A stretch of DNA of 64,000 bases, from NCBI GenBank assembly GCA_045661225.1, contig JAZRFF010000016.1, forward strand, positions 9,208 through 73,207, read 5' to 3'. This DNA is from HGM04593 sp045661225. GTDB taxonomy: Bacteria; Bacteroidota; Bacteroidia; Bacteroidales; Bacteroidaceae. The translations under genes were made by a program, and so were the position numbers. Position 1 is the stretch's first letter, and the number at the start of each line of letters is the position of its first letter. The notes under the pieces are model-generated. The model had not been told where the DNA came from, did no database searches, and worked only from the letters and a program-made list of their open reading frames with translations. Below, in pieces: positions 43,213 to 52,651 of this stretch.

Positions 43213-45284
43213 AATTCCTTTCGGGCGTTGGTGAACAGCGTGCGACACTCCTTGGCCGGGAACTTGGTATACGCTCCCTGCAGGATTTGTTGTACTATTT
43301 TCCTTATAAATATATTGACCGCAGTCGTGTCTTTAAGGTCAGTGAACTTGGCGGGCATCTGCAGTATGTGCAATTAGTTGGCGAGATTCGTTCTTTCGAG
43401 GAGATGGGTGAGGGAGCGAGCCGAAGGCTTGTGGCACACTTTACCGACGGTACCGCATTTGTAGATCTTGTATGGTTCAAGGGAATAAAATTTATTAGGA
43501 ATCGCCTCGAACTTTTAAAGCAGTATGTTGTCTTTGGCAAGCCTTCTGTGTTTAACGGCAGGGTGAATATTGCGCACCCTGATGTTGATGATGCTTCGAT
43601 GTTGCAGTTGAACAATATGGGGTTGCAACCATACTACAATACAACCGAGAAGATGAAACGCAGCGGCCTTAACTCAAGCGCTATTGCAAAATTGATGCAA
43701 AATCTTTTCAAGCTTCTCGATACCGAACTCGAAGAGACACTGTGCGATGAGATTGTTCGTAAACACGGGCTGATGTCGCTCGACGATGCTCTGAGGATAA
43801 TACATTTTCCAAGAAATTCAAAGGAACTGCAGCTTGCGCAATATCGTCTTAAATTCGAAGAACTTTTTTACATTCAACTGAATATACTGCGTTACGCACG
43901 TGACAGACAGATGCGATACGTTGGTCACCGTTTCGCAAAGGTGGGCGACATTTTTAATCGTTTTTATCGGGAGAATTTGCCTTTTGAGCTTACCGGTGCG
44001 CAGAAAAGGGTGGTTAAAGAGATTCGTGCCGATGTGAACAGTAACCGTCAGATGAACCGTCTGTTGCAGGGCGATGTTGGCAGCGGAAAAACTCTTGTTG
44101 CGCTTCTTTCAATGCTTCTTGCTAAGGATAACGGCTATCAGGCGTGTCTGCTTGCGCCCACAGAGATTCTTGCCGAGCAACACTATGCGACGCTCAAGCG
44201 TATGCTCGGTAATTTGCCTGTGAGGGTGGAACTGCTTACGGGTAGCACTAAGCAAAAAGACAGGGTTCCTCTTTTTGAGGCTCTTGCCGACGGGAGGGTG
44301 GATATTCTTGTGGGCACACACGCCGTGCTCGAGGATAATGTCCTTTTCTATAATTTAGGACTTGTGGTTATTGACGAGCAACACCGTTTCGGCGTTGTGC
44401 AGCGTGCAAAAATGTGGGCAAAGAACAATATACCGCCTCACATACTTGTAATGACTGCTACTCCCATTCCGCGTACGCTGGCAATGACTTTGTATGGCGA
44501 CCTTGAGGTCTCGGTTATTGACGAACTGCCGCCCGGACGTAAACCTATAACCACCACTCACATATTCCGCAACCGTGCCGATGATATGTACTCTTTCATT
44601 CGCACCCAATTGCGGGAGGGCAGACAGGTTTATGTTGTTTATCCGCTCATAAGCGAGAGCGAGAAGCTGGACCTTAAAAATCTTGAGGACGGTTATAATC
44701 AGTTGTGCAATATATTTTGCGATTATAAATTAAGCAAGTTGCACGGCCGTATGAAGCCTAAGGAAAAAGACGAGGAGATGCGTCGCTTTGCGTCGGGCGA
44801 GACACACATTCTTGTCTCGACGACGGTTATCGAGGTCGGTGTCGATGTGCCTAACGCTTCGGTGATGGTTATTGAGAATGCCGAGCGTTTCGGCCTGTCG
44901 CAGTTGCACCAGCTGCGTGGTCGTGTTGGGCGAGGGGCTTCCCAGTCCTATTGTATTCTTGTAACCGACTATAAACTATCGGAAGAGACGCGTAAACGTA
45001 TGGAAATTATGACCACCAGCAACGATGGCTTCGAGATAGCCGAGGCTGACCTCAAACTGCGTGGTCCCGGAGATATGGAGGGCACGCAGCAGAGTGGAAT
45101 AGCCTTCGACCTGAAGATTGCTAATCTTGCACGCGACGAGCAGTTATTGCAATATGTGCGTGAGGTTGCCCGTGGCGTTATTTCCGCCGACCCGGAGTGC
45201 GATAACCCCGCCTACAAGGTTGTGTGGGAGCGTTTGCGCGTGATAAAGAGTATGAAAAACTGGAATTGGGGTGCAATCTCTTAG
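43185..45284 (+). CDS. recG: ATP-dependent DNA helicase RecG
   Basis: 699 residues. Remodels stalled forks and branched DNA. N-terminal wedge domain (FLSGVGEQRATLLGRELGI, QDLLYYFPYKYIDRS), helicase core with Walker A GDVGSGKTLVALL, DEQH box (VVIDEQHRFGV), TATPIPRTLAMTLYGDL and motif VI QLRGRVGRGASQSYCI, ending with the RecG-specific LKLRGPGDMEGTQQSG. The ATG at 43185 gives the usual MLDIARRDIKFL start even though it lies inside ispD. Confidence 0.95.
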   Translation: MLDIARRDIKFLSGVGEQRATLLGRELGIRSLQDLLYYFPYKYIDRSRVFKVSELGGHLQYVQLVGEIRSFEEMGEGASRRLVAHFTDGTAFVDLVWFKGIKFIRNRLELLKQYVVFGKPSVFNGRVNIAHPDVDDASMLQLNNMGLQPYYNTTEKMKRSGLNSSAIAKLMQNLFKLLDTELEETLCDEIVRKHGLMSLDDALRIIHFPRNSKELQLAQYRLKFEELFYIQLNILRYARDRQMRYVGHRFAKVGDIFNRFYRENLPFELTGAQKRVVKEIRADVNSNRQMNRLLQGDVGSGKTLVALLSMLLAKDNGYQACLLAPTEILAEQHYATLKRMLGNLPVRVELLTGSTKQKDRVPLFEALADGRVDILVGTHAVLEDNVLFYNLGLVVIDEQHRFGVVQRAKMWAKNNIPPHILVMTATPIPRTLAMTLYGDLEVSVIDELPPGRKPITTTHIFRNRADDMYSFIRTQLREGRQVYVVYPLISESEKLDLKNLEDGYNQLCNIFCDYKLSKLHGRMKPKEKDEEMRRFASGETHILVSTTVIEVGVDVPNASVMVIENAERFGLSQLHQLRGRVGRGASQSYCILVTDYKLSEETRKRMEIMTTSNDGFEIAEADLKLRGPGDMEGTQQSGIAFDLKIANLARDEQLLQYVREVARGVISADPECDNPAYKVVWERLRVIKSMKNWNWGAIS

Positions 45285-45339
45285 TCTTTATCTCTTTGTG
45301 CTCTTCGCTTGTCGAGCCCAATGGGGCGGCTGTAGTTTT

Positions 45340-45357
45340 CTCGCTTGCGAGTTTTTT
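45340..45357 (+). terminator. Short terminator after recG
   Basis: CTCGC-TT-GCGAG followed by six T, 56 bases after the recG stop. The stem is only 5 bp with a 2-base loop, so efficiency is doubtful. Confidence 0.5.
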
Positions 45358-45462
45358 GAAAAGTCAATTGTTTAATACTCGTTATTTTACAAACTTTTTT
45401 GTATCTTCGTCCCGTTAATGTCTATTCAGCCGCACTCTTGCGGAACAGTTTAAATTTATAAA

Positions 45463-45936
45463 ATGGAAAGAACACTTATTCTTGTAAAGCCGAATGCTAT
45501 ACAGCGTGGCCTTATTGGTGATATTATTACGCGTTTCGAGCGCAAGGGACTTAGATTCGTGGGTATCAAGATGCTTTTTATGACCGATGAGATTGTTGGT
45601 GAACACTATGCTCATCTGAAGGAGCGTCCTTTCTATCCTTATCTCAAGGCTTCAATGCAGGCAGCGCCTATTATTGCTTGTTGTGTCGAGGGTGCCGAGG
45701 CTGTGGAGACCGTGCGTCTGCTTGTTGGTGCTACAAATTCCCGCAAGGCTCTTCCCGGTACTATTCGCGGCGACTTTTCAATGAGTGGCGAACAGAATGT
45801 TGTGCACGCTTCGGATTCGGTTGAAAATGCTCTTGTAGAGATTGAGCGTTTCTTTGCTCCTGAAGAACTTTTCGATTATGAGTCGGCTGTAACACGCTTC
45901 GAGTATGGCGGCGAGGAGACACAAAAATATAAGTAA
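45463..45936 (+). CDS. ndk: Nucleoside diphosphate kinase
   Basis: 157 residues. Equilibrates nucleoside di- and triphosphates through a phospho-His. Family N-terminus ERTLILVKPNAIQRGLIGDI, MQAAPIIACCVEG, and catalytic His115 in GEQNVVHASDS. About 10 residues longer than typical bacterial enzymes, mostly in a C-terminal EYGGEETQKYK tail. A TATCTTCG element at about 45401 may be its -7 box (one mismatch). The downstream peptidase gene may begin inside its 3' end. Confidence 0.93.
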   Translation: MERTLILVKPNAIQRGLIGDIITRFERKGLRFVGIKMLFMTDEIVGEHYAHLKERPFYPYLKASMQAAPIIACCVEGAEAVETVRLLVGATNSRKALPGTIRGDFSMSGEQNVVHASDSVENALVEIERFFAPEELFDYESAVTRFEYGGEETQKYK

Positions 45937-46804
45937 ACAGGTGGGTAAGGTTCGGAAATTATTTTTGCTCGTCGCTCTTGCAGTGCCATTTATTGCTGCA
46001 AAGGCGCAGGATATGCTTGTCGAGGAGGTCGCAATTGCCAAGCAGATGAAGATGGTCGATTCGGTGGCATTGCACAATATGCTGCTCAATGAGTCGTATA
46101 TTATTCCTGCGATGGACATATATCCTAAATGGGAGAATTCCGGGGTGCATTTTAGCGCGACTTTGCCCGATTCTTTCAGAATAGACCTTACAGGTTTTGC
46201 AATGCCAACCACCAATCGCAAGATTACCGATATTTTTGGCTATCGTCCACGTCGCCGCAGGGTGCACAATGGTCTTGATATAAAGGTGCAGAAAGGCGAT
46301 ACAATATATGCGGCGTTCGATGGAAAGGTGCGCATAACTGCCTATCAGCGTCGTGGTTACGGGCACTATGTGGTTGTGCGTCACAATAATGGTATTGAAA
46401 CGCTGTACGCCCACCTTTCAAAGAAACTTGTTACAGAGAATCAGAATGTGAAGGCCGGCCAGCCAATAGGTCTTGGTGGAAACACGGGACGTTCTACGGG
46501 TGCGCATCTGCACTTTGAGACTATTTTGTTGGGTAAATGTATAAATCCGGCACTGTTGTTCGACTTTGTAAATCAAGATGTCACCGGTGATAGCTATCTC
46601 TATCGTAAACCCGGTTCACGCTATGTCGAAAATGGAAAAGTAAAAGTTGCCGGTCCTGAACCAAAGTATCATAAAGTTAAAAAGGGTGAAACAATTGGAC
46701 GCATAGCACGTAAACACGGTGTGTCGCAAAACACTATATACAAACTTAACGGTCTTAATTCCCGTTCAATAATACGGCCGGGTATGAGGTTAAGGTATCA
46801 GTAA
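45905..46804 (+). CDS. Exported M23 peptidase with LysM domain
   Basis: 299 residues from the ATG at 45905, which lies 32 bases inside ndk. An in-frame GTG at 45941, just after the ndk stop, would give a cleaner signal peptide (KLFLLVALAVPFIAAKAQ) and may be the true start. The LytM/M23 domain has the zinc ligands in HNGLD and HLHFE. A C-terminal LysM domain (YHKVKKGETIGRIARKHGVS) binds peptidoglycan. It may cut cross-links or act as an EnvC/NlpD-like amidase activator; the metal-site residues appear intact, favouring an active enzyme. Confidence 0.88.
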   Translation: MAARRHKNISKQVGKVRKLFLLVALAVPFIAAKAQDMLVEEVAIAKQMKMVDSVALHNMLLNESYIIPAMDIYPKWENSGVHFSATLPDSFRIDLTGFAMPTTNRKITDIFGYRPRRRRVHNGLDIKVQKGDTIYAAFDGKVRITAYQRRGYGHYVVVRHNNGIETLYAHLSKKLVTENQNVKAGQPIGLGGNTGRSTGAHLHFETILLGKCINPALLFDFVNQDVTGDSYLYRKPGSRYVENGKVKVAGPEPKYHKVKKGETIGRIARKHGVSQNTIYKLNGLNSRSIIRPGMRLRYQ

Positions 46805-46810
46805 CAGACT

Positions 46811-46832
46811 AAAAGAGGCCCGGGCCTCTTTT
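46811..46832. terminator. Palindromic terminator after the M23 peptidase gene
   Basis: AAAAGAGGCC followed by its exact complement forms a perfect 22-base palindrome (46811-46832), giving a GC-rich hairpin followed by U. It starts 6 bases after the stop codon. Confidence 0.75.
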
Positions 46833-47004
46833 AAAGTTATAAGGCGCTTGTTCTCTATCAGTTGTAAGGAAAATACCTGTCAACGCGTTCAAAAAGGATA
46901 AATTGTTGTCAAAAACGTGAAAAATGGGTAAAAAAGCCGGTAAAATTCAGAAGGTAGAGGATATTTTGACTATTTTTGCACAATAAACCCGGATTTGAGA
47001 AATT

Positions 47005-48141
47005 ATGAAAAAGAATAGCATCGTAAAAATACTTTTTCTGGGGCTGCTGACAATCTTTACATCTTGTATTCAAGAGGAAGCACCCAATGCCGAGTGTGAT
47101 ATTATCGCTTTTAGTGAGGATTGGTTGGAAGCGAACAAAGAGTATATATCGGGCAAGCCTACCGTGCCGGCCGATTATCCAACAGCCCTTAGAATAAATT
47201 TCAAGAATGGTACCGATATTGAGCTTCTGAAAAATATGGAGCCTCAGTTTGTTCTTACTCCCGGTGCTACAATTGAAAAACTGGGCGTTGAACTAAATGG
47301 CGAGAGTGGAGTAATTATTACCTACCGCACAACCTCGGAGGACAGAATGTTTCACAGGGAATACAATGTGTATCTGACAATACGTACGGTTATTGAGAAA
47401 GGTAAGCCTTTTAGCTTCGAGCTGTATGAACCCGAAGAAAAAGGACGTTACAACATTTGGTACGAGGAGGAAAATGACACTAAGCTGTATTGGTGGGCAA
47501 GTGGCAATGCCGGTATTGCGTTCATTACCCCCAAGGTCTATCCGACCTCGGTCGAGGAGAATGGTTATGTTGGCAAATGTGTTAAACTTGAGACTTGCAA
47601 GACCAATCGTGTAGCGCAACTTGCGGGAATGCCTATCGCTGCCGGAAATATTTTCCTTGGCGAGTTTAACAGTGCTAATGCAATGAAGGCCCCGTTGCAG
47701 GCAACACGTTTCGGCTTGCAGATTGTGCCTGACAAACCTCTTTTCCTGCACGGATATTACAAGTATACCGCCGGCGAGGAGTTTACAAATGTCAAATTGG
47801 AAGTTATCCCCGACCGTAACGATGGCTGTGCCATATATTCAGTGCTTTACGAGGTTGACCCCGAGAATGTCGAGACGCTTGATGGTGCCAATATCCTCTC
47901 GAGCGACCGTATAGTGATGGTTGCCGAACTTGAAAATCCCGGTGAACCCGAGGAGTGGACCGAATTTAAAATTCCATATAAGACAAAGAACGGCAAGGTC
48001 TTTGATATTGAGAAAATGCAGCGTGGCGAGTATGCTATTACAGTTGTTGCAAGTTCAAGCAAGGACGGTGCGCTGTTCGAAGGAGCTGTTGGCAGTACTC
48101 TTTACGTCGATGAGATAGAGATTATTTGGGAAGATAACTAA
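47005..48141 (+). CDS. PCMD-domain lipoprotein
   Basis: 378 residues. Lipoprotein signal MKKNSIVKILFLGLLTIFTSC with Cys21. An N-terminal Ig-like/DUF4493-like stretch is followed by a beta-sandwich of about 220 residues that I take as the PCMD (putative carbohydrate-metabolism) domain, with aromatic-rich segments such as LYWWASGNAGIAF and FLHGYYKY and a closing STLYVDEIEIIW. Such proteins are surface or periplasmic in gut Bacteroidetes and probably bind glycans. A TATTTTTG -7 element is at 46971-46978. First of three envelope-protein genes. Confidence 0.78.
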   Translation: MKKNSIVKILFLGLLTIFTSCIQEEAPNAECDIIAFSEDWLEANKEYISGKPTVPADYPTALRINFKNGTDIELLKNMEPQFVLTPGATIEKLGVELNGESGVIITYRTTSEDRMFHREYNVYLTIRTVIEKGKPFSFELYEPEEKGRYNIWYEEENDTKLYWWASGNAGIAFITPKVYPTSVEENGYVGKCVKLETCKTNRVAQLAGMPIAAGNIFLGEFNSANAMKAPLQATRFGLQIVPDKPLFLHGYYKYTAGEEFTNVKLEVIPDRNDGCAIYSVLYEVDPENVETLDGANILSSDRIVMVAELENPGEPEEWTEFKIPYKTKNGKVFDIEKMQRGEYAITVVASSSKDGALFEGAVGSTLYVDEIEIIWEDN

Positions 48142-48165
48142 GTAGATGAACAAAGAACCTGAACT

Positions 48166-48939
48166 ATGAAAAATATAATTGCAACACTACTTGTGGCAAT
48201 GCTGTCATTGGGCGTTTCTGCTCAAGATAAGTATACTGTCGGCAGTACCGATAAGAATCTTCAGAATGCCGAAAAGGCCGGTTGGGAGGTGCGTCTGAGT
48301 GCGGCCTATAATCTTGGTGGAACGGCTCCATTGCCTTTGCCCTGCGAGATTCGTGCAATAGAGGGTTTTAACCCCGGGCTTAATCTTGCTCTTGCCGGCA
48401 ATGTGCAGAAAAACTTTACCAGGCATTGGGCTTTGCGCTGGGGTGTTAAGCTTGAGACAAAAGGTATGACAACCGATGCCGACACGAAGTTGTATCATAT
48501 GGAACTGAAGAGCGACGACAGTTGCATAGAGGGTGCTTTTACCGGAAAGGTAAAAACTAAAGTTAAGAACACTTACGTTACGCTGCCGGTTGTTGGTGTG
48601 TATAATATCAATGCTCGTTGGAGTGTGAATGCCGGTGCTTATGCTGCGTGTCTCATTGATGGTGAATTCTCGGGCAGTGCATACGACGGTTATATTCGTG
48701 AGGGTGGCCCTACCGGAACAAAAACCGATGTCACAAATGCCGGTTACGACTTCAGTGAGGAACTGACAAATTTCAATTGGGGACTTCAGGCGGGTTTTGA
48801 ATACCGTGCTTATAGGCATTTGGCTGTGTTCGCCGACCTGCTGTGGAGTATGAACGGAATATTCCCTTCGAGCTTCGGCGGTGTTACCTTTGCGCTATAC
48901 CCGATATATGCCTCGTTGGGCTTTACATACATATTCTAA
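48166..48939 (+). CDS. Outer-membrane beta-barrel protein (PorT/OMP_b-brl type)
   Basis: 257 residues. Signal peptide MKNIIATLLVAMLSLGVSAQ, then alternating hydrophobic/polar strands (GWEVRLSAAYNLGG, HWALRWGVKLETKGM, VTLPVVGVYNINARWSVNAGAY) and a terminal aromatic strand YASLGFTYIF. This is the architecture of small outer-membrane barrels. No specific function can be assigned. It lies 24 bases after the PCMD gene and is probably co-transcribed. Confidence 0.8.
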   Translation: MKNIIATLLVAMLSLGVSAQDKYTVGSTDKNLQNAEKAGWEVRLSAAYNLGGTAPLPLPCEIRAIEGFNPGLNLALAGNVQKNFTRHWALRWGVKLETKGMTTDADTKLYHMELKSDDSCIEGAFTGKVKTKVKNTYVTLPVVGVYNINARWSVNAGAYAACLIDGEFSGSAYDGYIREGGPTGTKTDVTNAGYDFSEELTNFNWGLQAGFEYRAYRHLAVFADLLWSMNGIFPSSFGGVTFALYPIYASLGFTYIF

Positions 48940-48971
48940 AATATTTTTACACAAACATAAACAGAATGCTT

Positions 48972-49949
48972 ATGAAAAGATTTTTACTTTCAATGGCGGT
49001 GGCTGTAGCCGCAGTGTTTGCAACAGCACAGACAAAAGTTTACAGCGATTTGCTCAACGTGAGCATCAACGGCGGTCTCATTCAGGAAGAGAGAACTGAT
49101 ATTGATGTTACAGCAAATGACAATGGTACTTATACCCTTACTCTGAGAAACTTTATTCTTCAGGACGAGGATCCTATGCCTGTTGGTAACATTGTTCTTG
49201 ACATTGTTGCTGCAGACTTGGAAAATGGCGTTAAGGAGCTCTCTTTCAATGGCGAGATTGAGATTGCCAATGGCGATGACGACAATTACGTGTGGGCCGG
49301 TCCGGAACTTGGCGCGATTCCTGTAACGCTTAGCGGCAAGATGACTGCCGATAAACTTTACTGCGATATTGCTATTGATCTCACATTTATGCAGGTTGGC
49401 GTAGTGTTCGGTAAGGATATCAAGAAGAATACTACATACAACGATGCGCTCAAGGTTAATATCAATGGTCAGCTTGTTCAGAACGAGCAGACAACAATTA
49501 ATGTTGTCGAGTTTGTCGATGGTACATATTCACTTGCTCTGAGAAACTTTATTCTTCAGGACGAGGAGCCTATGCCTGTAGGTAACATTATTCTCGATAA
49601 TATTGCTGCAACAGAGACTGACGGTGTTTATTCTTTCTCTACCGAGCGTAATATTCAGATTGCTGCCGGTGACGATAAGAATGCCTTTTGGATGGGTCCT
49701 GAGCTTGGGGCTGTACCCGTTGTTCTTGTCGGCAAAATGACAGCTGAGAAGCTCTACTGCGACATTACAATCGACCTCGGATTTATGCAGGTTGGCGTAG
49801 TGTTCGGTAACGAGGATATTACCGGCATTGAGGCTGTTGAGGCCGGTCAGGGTGTAAAGGTTATACACGACCTTACAGGCCGTAGAATTGAGGCTATCAA
49901 CGCTCCCGGCATCTACATTGTAGGTGGCAAGAAGGTTGTTGTAAAGTAA
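48972..49949 (+). CDS. Secreted protein with two calycin-like domains and a type IX sorting-like C-terminus
   Basis: 325 residues from the ATG at 48972 (MKRFLLSMAV; an ATG two codons upstream is possible). Signal peptide ends at FATAQ. Two tandem calycin-like domains of 132 residues each share most of their sequence (RNFILQDEDPMPVGNI and RNFILQDEEPMPVGNI; YCDIAIDLTFMQVGVVFG and YCDITIDLGFMQVGVVFG). The last 40 residues (GVKVIHDLTGRRIEAI...GIYIVGGKKVVVK) look like a type A C-terminal sorting domain recognised by the type IX system, whose genes lie just downstream. A lipid- or ligand-binding role is suggested by the fold only. Confidence 0.82.
   Translation: MKRFLLSMAVAVAAVFATAQTKVYSDLLNVSINGGLIQEERTDIDVTANDNGTYTLTLRNFILQDEDPMPVGNIVLDIVAADLENGVKELSFNGEIEIANGDDDNYVWAGPELGAIPVTLSGKMTADKLYCDIAIDLTFMQVGVVFGKDIKKNTTYNDALKVNINGQLVQNEQTTINVVEFVDGTYSLALRNFILQDEEPMPVGNIILDNIAATETDGVYSFSTERNIQIAAGDDKNAFWMGPELGAVPVVLVGKMTAEKLYCDITIDLGFMQVGVVFGNEDITGIEAVEAGQGVKVIHDLTGRRIEAINAPGIYIVGGKKVVVK
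49032..49823 (+). repeat. Direct duplication of 396 bp inside the calycin-like gene
   Basis: Copy 1 about 49032-49427, copy 2 about 49428-49823. Matching points (TACA.CGAT at 49041/49437, GAGAAACTTT at 49145/49541, ATGCAGG at 49389/49785) are all offset by exactly 396 bases, so no net insertion or deletion separates the copies between these points. Confidence 0.88.
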
Positions 49950-49967
49950 TTTGCGGTAATATGATTC

Positions 49968-50002
49968 AAGGCGCAGGACATTCAGTCCCGCGCCTTTTTT
50001 TT
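49968..50002 (+). terminator. Terminator after the calycin-like gene
   Basis: AAGGCGC (49968-49974) and GCGCCTT (49990-49996) enclose a second GGAC/GTCC pair and a short loop, followed by a run of T. It closes the surface-protein group. The ~245 bases between here and porP are T-rich and hold nothing else I can support. Confidence 0.8.
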
Positions 50003-50246
50003 GTACCCTTTGCCATTGGTGCCTTATGTGCCGACAAATTTTGCGGACCGAAATTCTGCACGTTCTTTCACGTTGTTAAAAAACTATCTTTAAGTTTATG
50101 GAACTTGAGCGCATTTTTTTGGATTTTTTTAGCGACATTTGCATAAAATACCCGATTTGTGCTTTATTTTATGCTCTCTGGGGCGTGATTGAATAATATA
50201 AAGCTCTTTTTTACGTTGAAAAAGAGGTTATTTCGCAAAAAAAAGA

Positions 50247-51188
50247 ATGAGAAAGTGGTCGATAATGCTTTTGTTCACACTTTGCGCGTGCGCTGCAGTG
50301 CACGCACAATATGACGTACACTTTACTCACTACTGGAAGATGCTCAATTTTTACAATCCTGCGGGTGCGGGCGGTGAACGCCGTATGTTCGCATACGCGG
50401 CTTTCAGTAACCAGTTGTCGGGCTTTGAGCATAATCCCAACAGTTTGCTGCTGAACATTGACGCGCCTATCCCTTTTGTGCGTGGCGACCATAATCTTGG
50501 TATCGGGGCACTGAACGATGATATAGGACTCTTTACCAACCAACATATTTTCTTGAATTACGCCTTTGGCTTTAAGCTTTTTGGCGGGCGTATGGTCGCG
50601 GGCGCACAGGTGGGAATCTTGAACGCGAAGTTCGACAGCAAGGATTTGCAGTTGGGGGGAGAAAGCAACGACCCTGCGTTTCCCAGTGGCAACGTCGATG
50701 GAAACAGCGTCGATTTTGGTTTCGGACTGCTCTATCAGCACAAGTATTTCTTTGCCGGGGTGTCGGGGCTGCATCTTAACGCGCCAACTCTTTTGTTGGG
50801 CGAAAAGAATGAAATAAAAATATCGCAATACTTTAATTTTATGGCCGGAGGCAATATCCCGGTAAAAAATACGTTAATATCGATACAGCCCTCATTGCAG
50901 GTTATGACCGATTTTGTCGGGTGGCGTGCCGACGTGACTGCACGTGGAACATATGAGTATGACAATAAGATGTTCTTTGCCGGTGTTACATACAGCCCAA
51001 CGGTCTCTTTTGCATTTTTTGTGGGCTTGGAGATAATGAATATAACGGCGAGTTATGGCTATGAACTGTTTACGTCGAGCATAGGCGCTGCCAATGGCAG
51101 TCACGATGTGTTCTTGGGTTATAGCATAAACCTCGACCTTTTTAAGAAAGAGAAAAATAAACATAACAGTATAAGAGTATTACAATGA
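50247..51188 (+). CDS. porP: Type IX secretion outer-membrane protein PorP/SprF
   Basis: 313 residues. Signal peptide ending AAVHAQ, then the family start YDVHFTHYWKMLNFYNPAGAG and repeated barrel strands such as NLGIGALNDDIGLFTNQ and SVDFGFGLLYQHKYFFAGVSG. PorP/SprF barrels work with the GldK/N ring or dock surface proteins. It opens the T9SS operon; its stop overlaps the gldK ATG (ATGA). Confidence 0.92.
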   Translation: MRKWSIMLLFTLCACAAVHAQYDVHFTHYWKMLNFYNPAGAGGERRMFAYAAFSNQLSGFEHNPNSLLLNIDAPIPFVRGDHNLGIGALNDDIGLFTNQHIFLNYAFGFKLFGGRMVAGAQVGILNAKFDSKDLQLGGESNDPAFPSGNVDGNSVDFGFGLLYQHKYFFAGVSGLHLNAPTLLLGEKNEIKISQYFNFMAGGNIPVKNTLISIQPSLQVMTDFVGWRADVTARGTYEYDNKMFFAGVTYSPTVSFAFFVGLEIMNITASYGYELFTSSIGAANGSHDVFLGYSINLDLFKKEKNKHNSIRVLQ

Positions 51189-52618
51189 TGAAAAAGATTG
51201 TTTTTCTATCAATGGTATTTCTGTCGTTCGCTGCGGTCTCGTGCTTTAGTCCGCGTAGCGGAATGAGTAACGCTCAAGGTGGTGAGGTTACCGGTATCAC
51301 AGGCGCTGCAGTTAATGAGCCAACACCATATGGAATGGTTTTTGTGCCACGTGGTTCAATAAAGGTCGGTGACGTCAAGAACGACTCTTTGTGGGGTACC
51401 GGTGCTCCTGCACGGGATATTTCGGTCGATGCATTCTGGATGGACGAGACCGAGGTGTCTAACGCCAAGTACCGTCAGTTTGTCTATTGGGTGCGTGACT
51501 CCATCATACGTGAGCGTTTGGCCGACCCGGCCTATGGCGGCGACGAGTCGTACAAGATTACCGAGGACGAGTATGGCGAACCAATAACTCCGTACCTTAA
51601 CTGGAAAAAGCCTATCCCCTGGAAAAAACCCACCGAGGACGAACAGCGTGCCATCGAGAGTGTCTATATAGTTAATCCAATAACCGGAGACAAGATGCTC
51701 GATGCCTCGCAGATGAACTATCGTTACGAGATTTACGATTATACTCAGGCTGCGTTGCGTAAGCACCGCCTGAACCCCGAGGAGCGTAACCGTAACACCG
51801 ATATCCCAACCGACTATGATGCTGTGGTTACAATATCAAAGGATACTGCTTATATTGACGATGAGGGAATAATTGTGCGTGAGACAATAAACCGCCCTCT
51901 TTCAAGCCAGTATGATTTTCTTAATACCTATATTGTGAATATTTATCCTGACACAACTTGCTGGGTAAACGATTTTCCTAACGCTAACAACGAAATATAT
52001 CTTCAGTTATACTTCAATCACCCTAATTATGATAACCACCCGGTTGTCGGTGTTAGCTGGGAGCAGGCTAATGCTTTCTGTGCTTGGCGTACAGAGTTCT
52101 TGCTTAAGGGGCTTGGCGCGCAGGCAAAGTGGATACAGCGCTATCGTCTGCCATCGGAGTTTGAGTGGGAGTATGCGGCTCGTGGCAAGGAAGGAGGTCG
52201 TTTCCCCTGGGAACAGAGCGATACAAAGAGCGATGCAGGCTGCTATTATGCCAACTATAAGCCCGGCGAGGGTAACTACACTAAGGACGGCAGTCTGATA
52301 ACCTCACGTTGTGGAATATTCTCGGCAAACTCAAACGGTCTTTACGATATGGCCGGCAATGTTGCCGAGTGGACATCGACCGTGTATACCGAGGCCGGAG
52401 TGTTGCAGATGAGTGATATAAACCCCGACCTGCGCTATAATGCAGCTAAGGAGGACCCTTACTCAATGAAGCGTAAGACCATTCGTGGCGGTTCGTGGAA
52501 GGACCCTGTAAAGTATATCCAGGGAGCTACAAGGGCTGCCGAATATCAAAATGAGTCGCGCTCGTACATAGGGTTCCGATGTGTGCGCAGTTATGCGGGT
52601 CAGGAGCGCAAGAGATAA
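51185..52618 (+). CDS. gldK: Type IX secretion lipoprotein GldK/PorK
   Basis: 477 residues. Lipoprotein signal with Cys20 (SFAAVSC). The body is an FGE-sulfatase/SUMF1-like domain (YGMVFVPRGSIKVGD, FWMDETEVSNAKYRQFV, RLPSEFEWEYAARG, GLYDMAGNVAEWTST, RGGSWKDP, YIGFRCVR) with the long insertion found in GldK. With GldN it builds the large periplasmic ring below the outer membrane. Confidence 0.95.
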   Translation: MMKKIVFLSMVFLSFAAVSCFSPRSGMSNAQGGEVTGITGAAVNEPTPYGMVFVPRGSIKVGDVKNDSLWGTGAPARDISVDAFWMDETEVSNAKYRQFVYWVRDSIIRERLADPAYGGDESYKITEDEYGEPITPYLNWKKPIPWKKPTEDEQRAIESVYIVNPITGDKMLDASQMNYRYEIYDYTQAALRKHRLNPEERNRNTDIPTDYDAVVTISKDTAYIDDEGIIVRETINRPLSSQYDFLNTYIVNIYPDTTCWVNDFPNANNEIYLQLYFNHPNYDNHPVVGVSWEQANAFCAWRTEFLLKGLGAQAKWIQRYRLPSEFEWEYAARGKEGGRFPWEQSDTKSDAGCYYANYKPGEGNYTKDGSLITSRCGIFSANSNGLYDMAGNVAEWTSTVYTEAGVLQMSDINPDLRYNAAKEDPYSMKRKTIRGGSWKDPVKYIQGATRAAEYQNESRSYIGFRCVRSYAGQERKR

Positions 52619-52651
52619 TAACAATAATCGAGAATAAAATAGTTACAAGAT

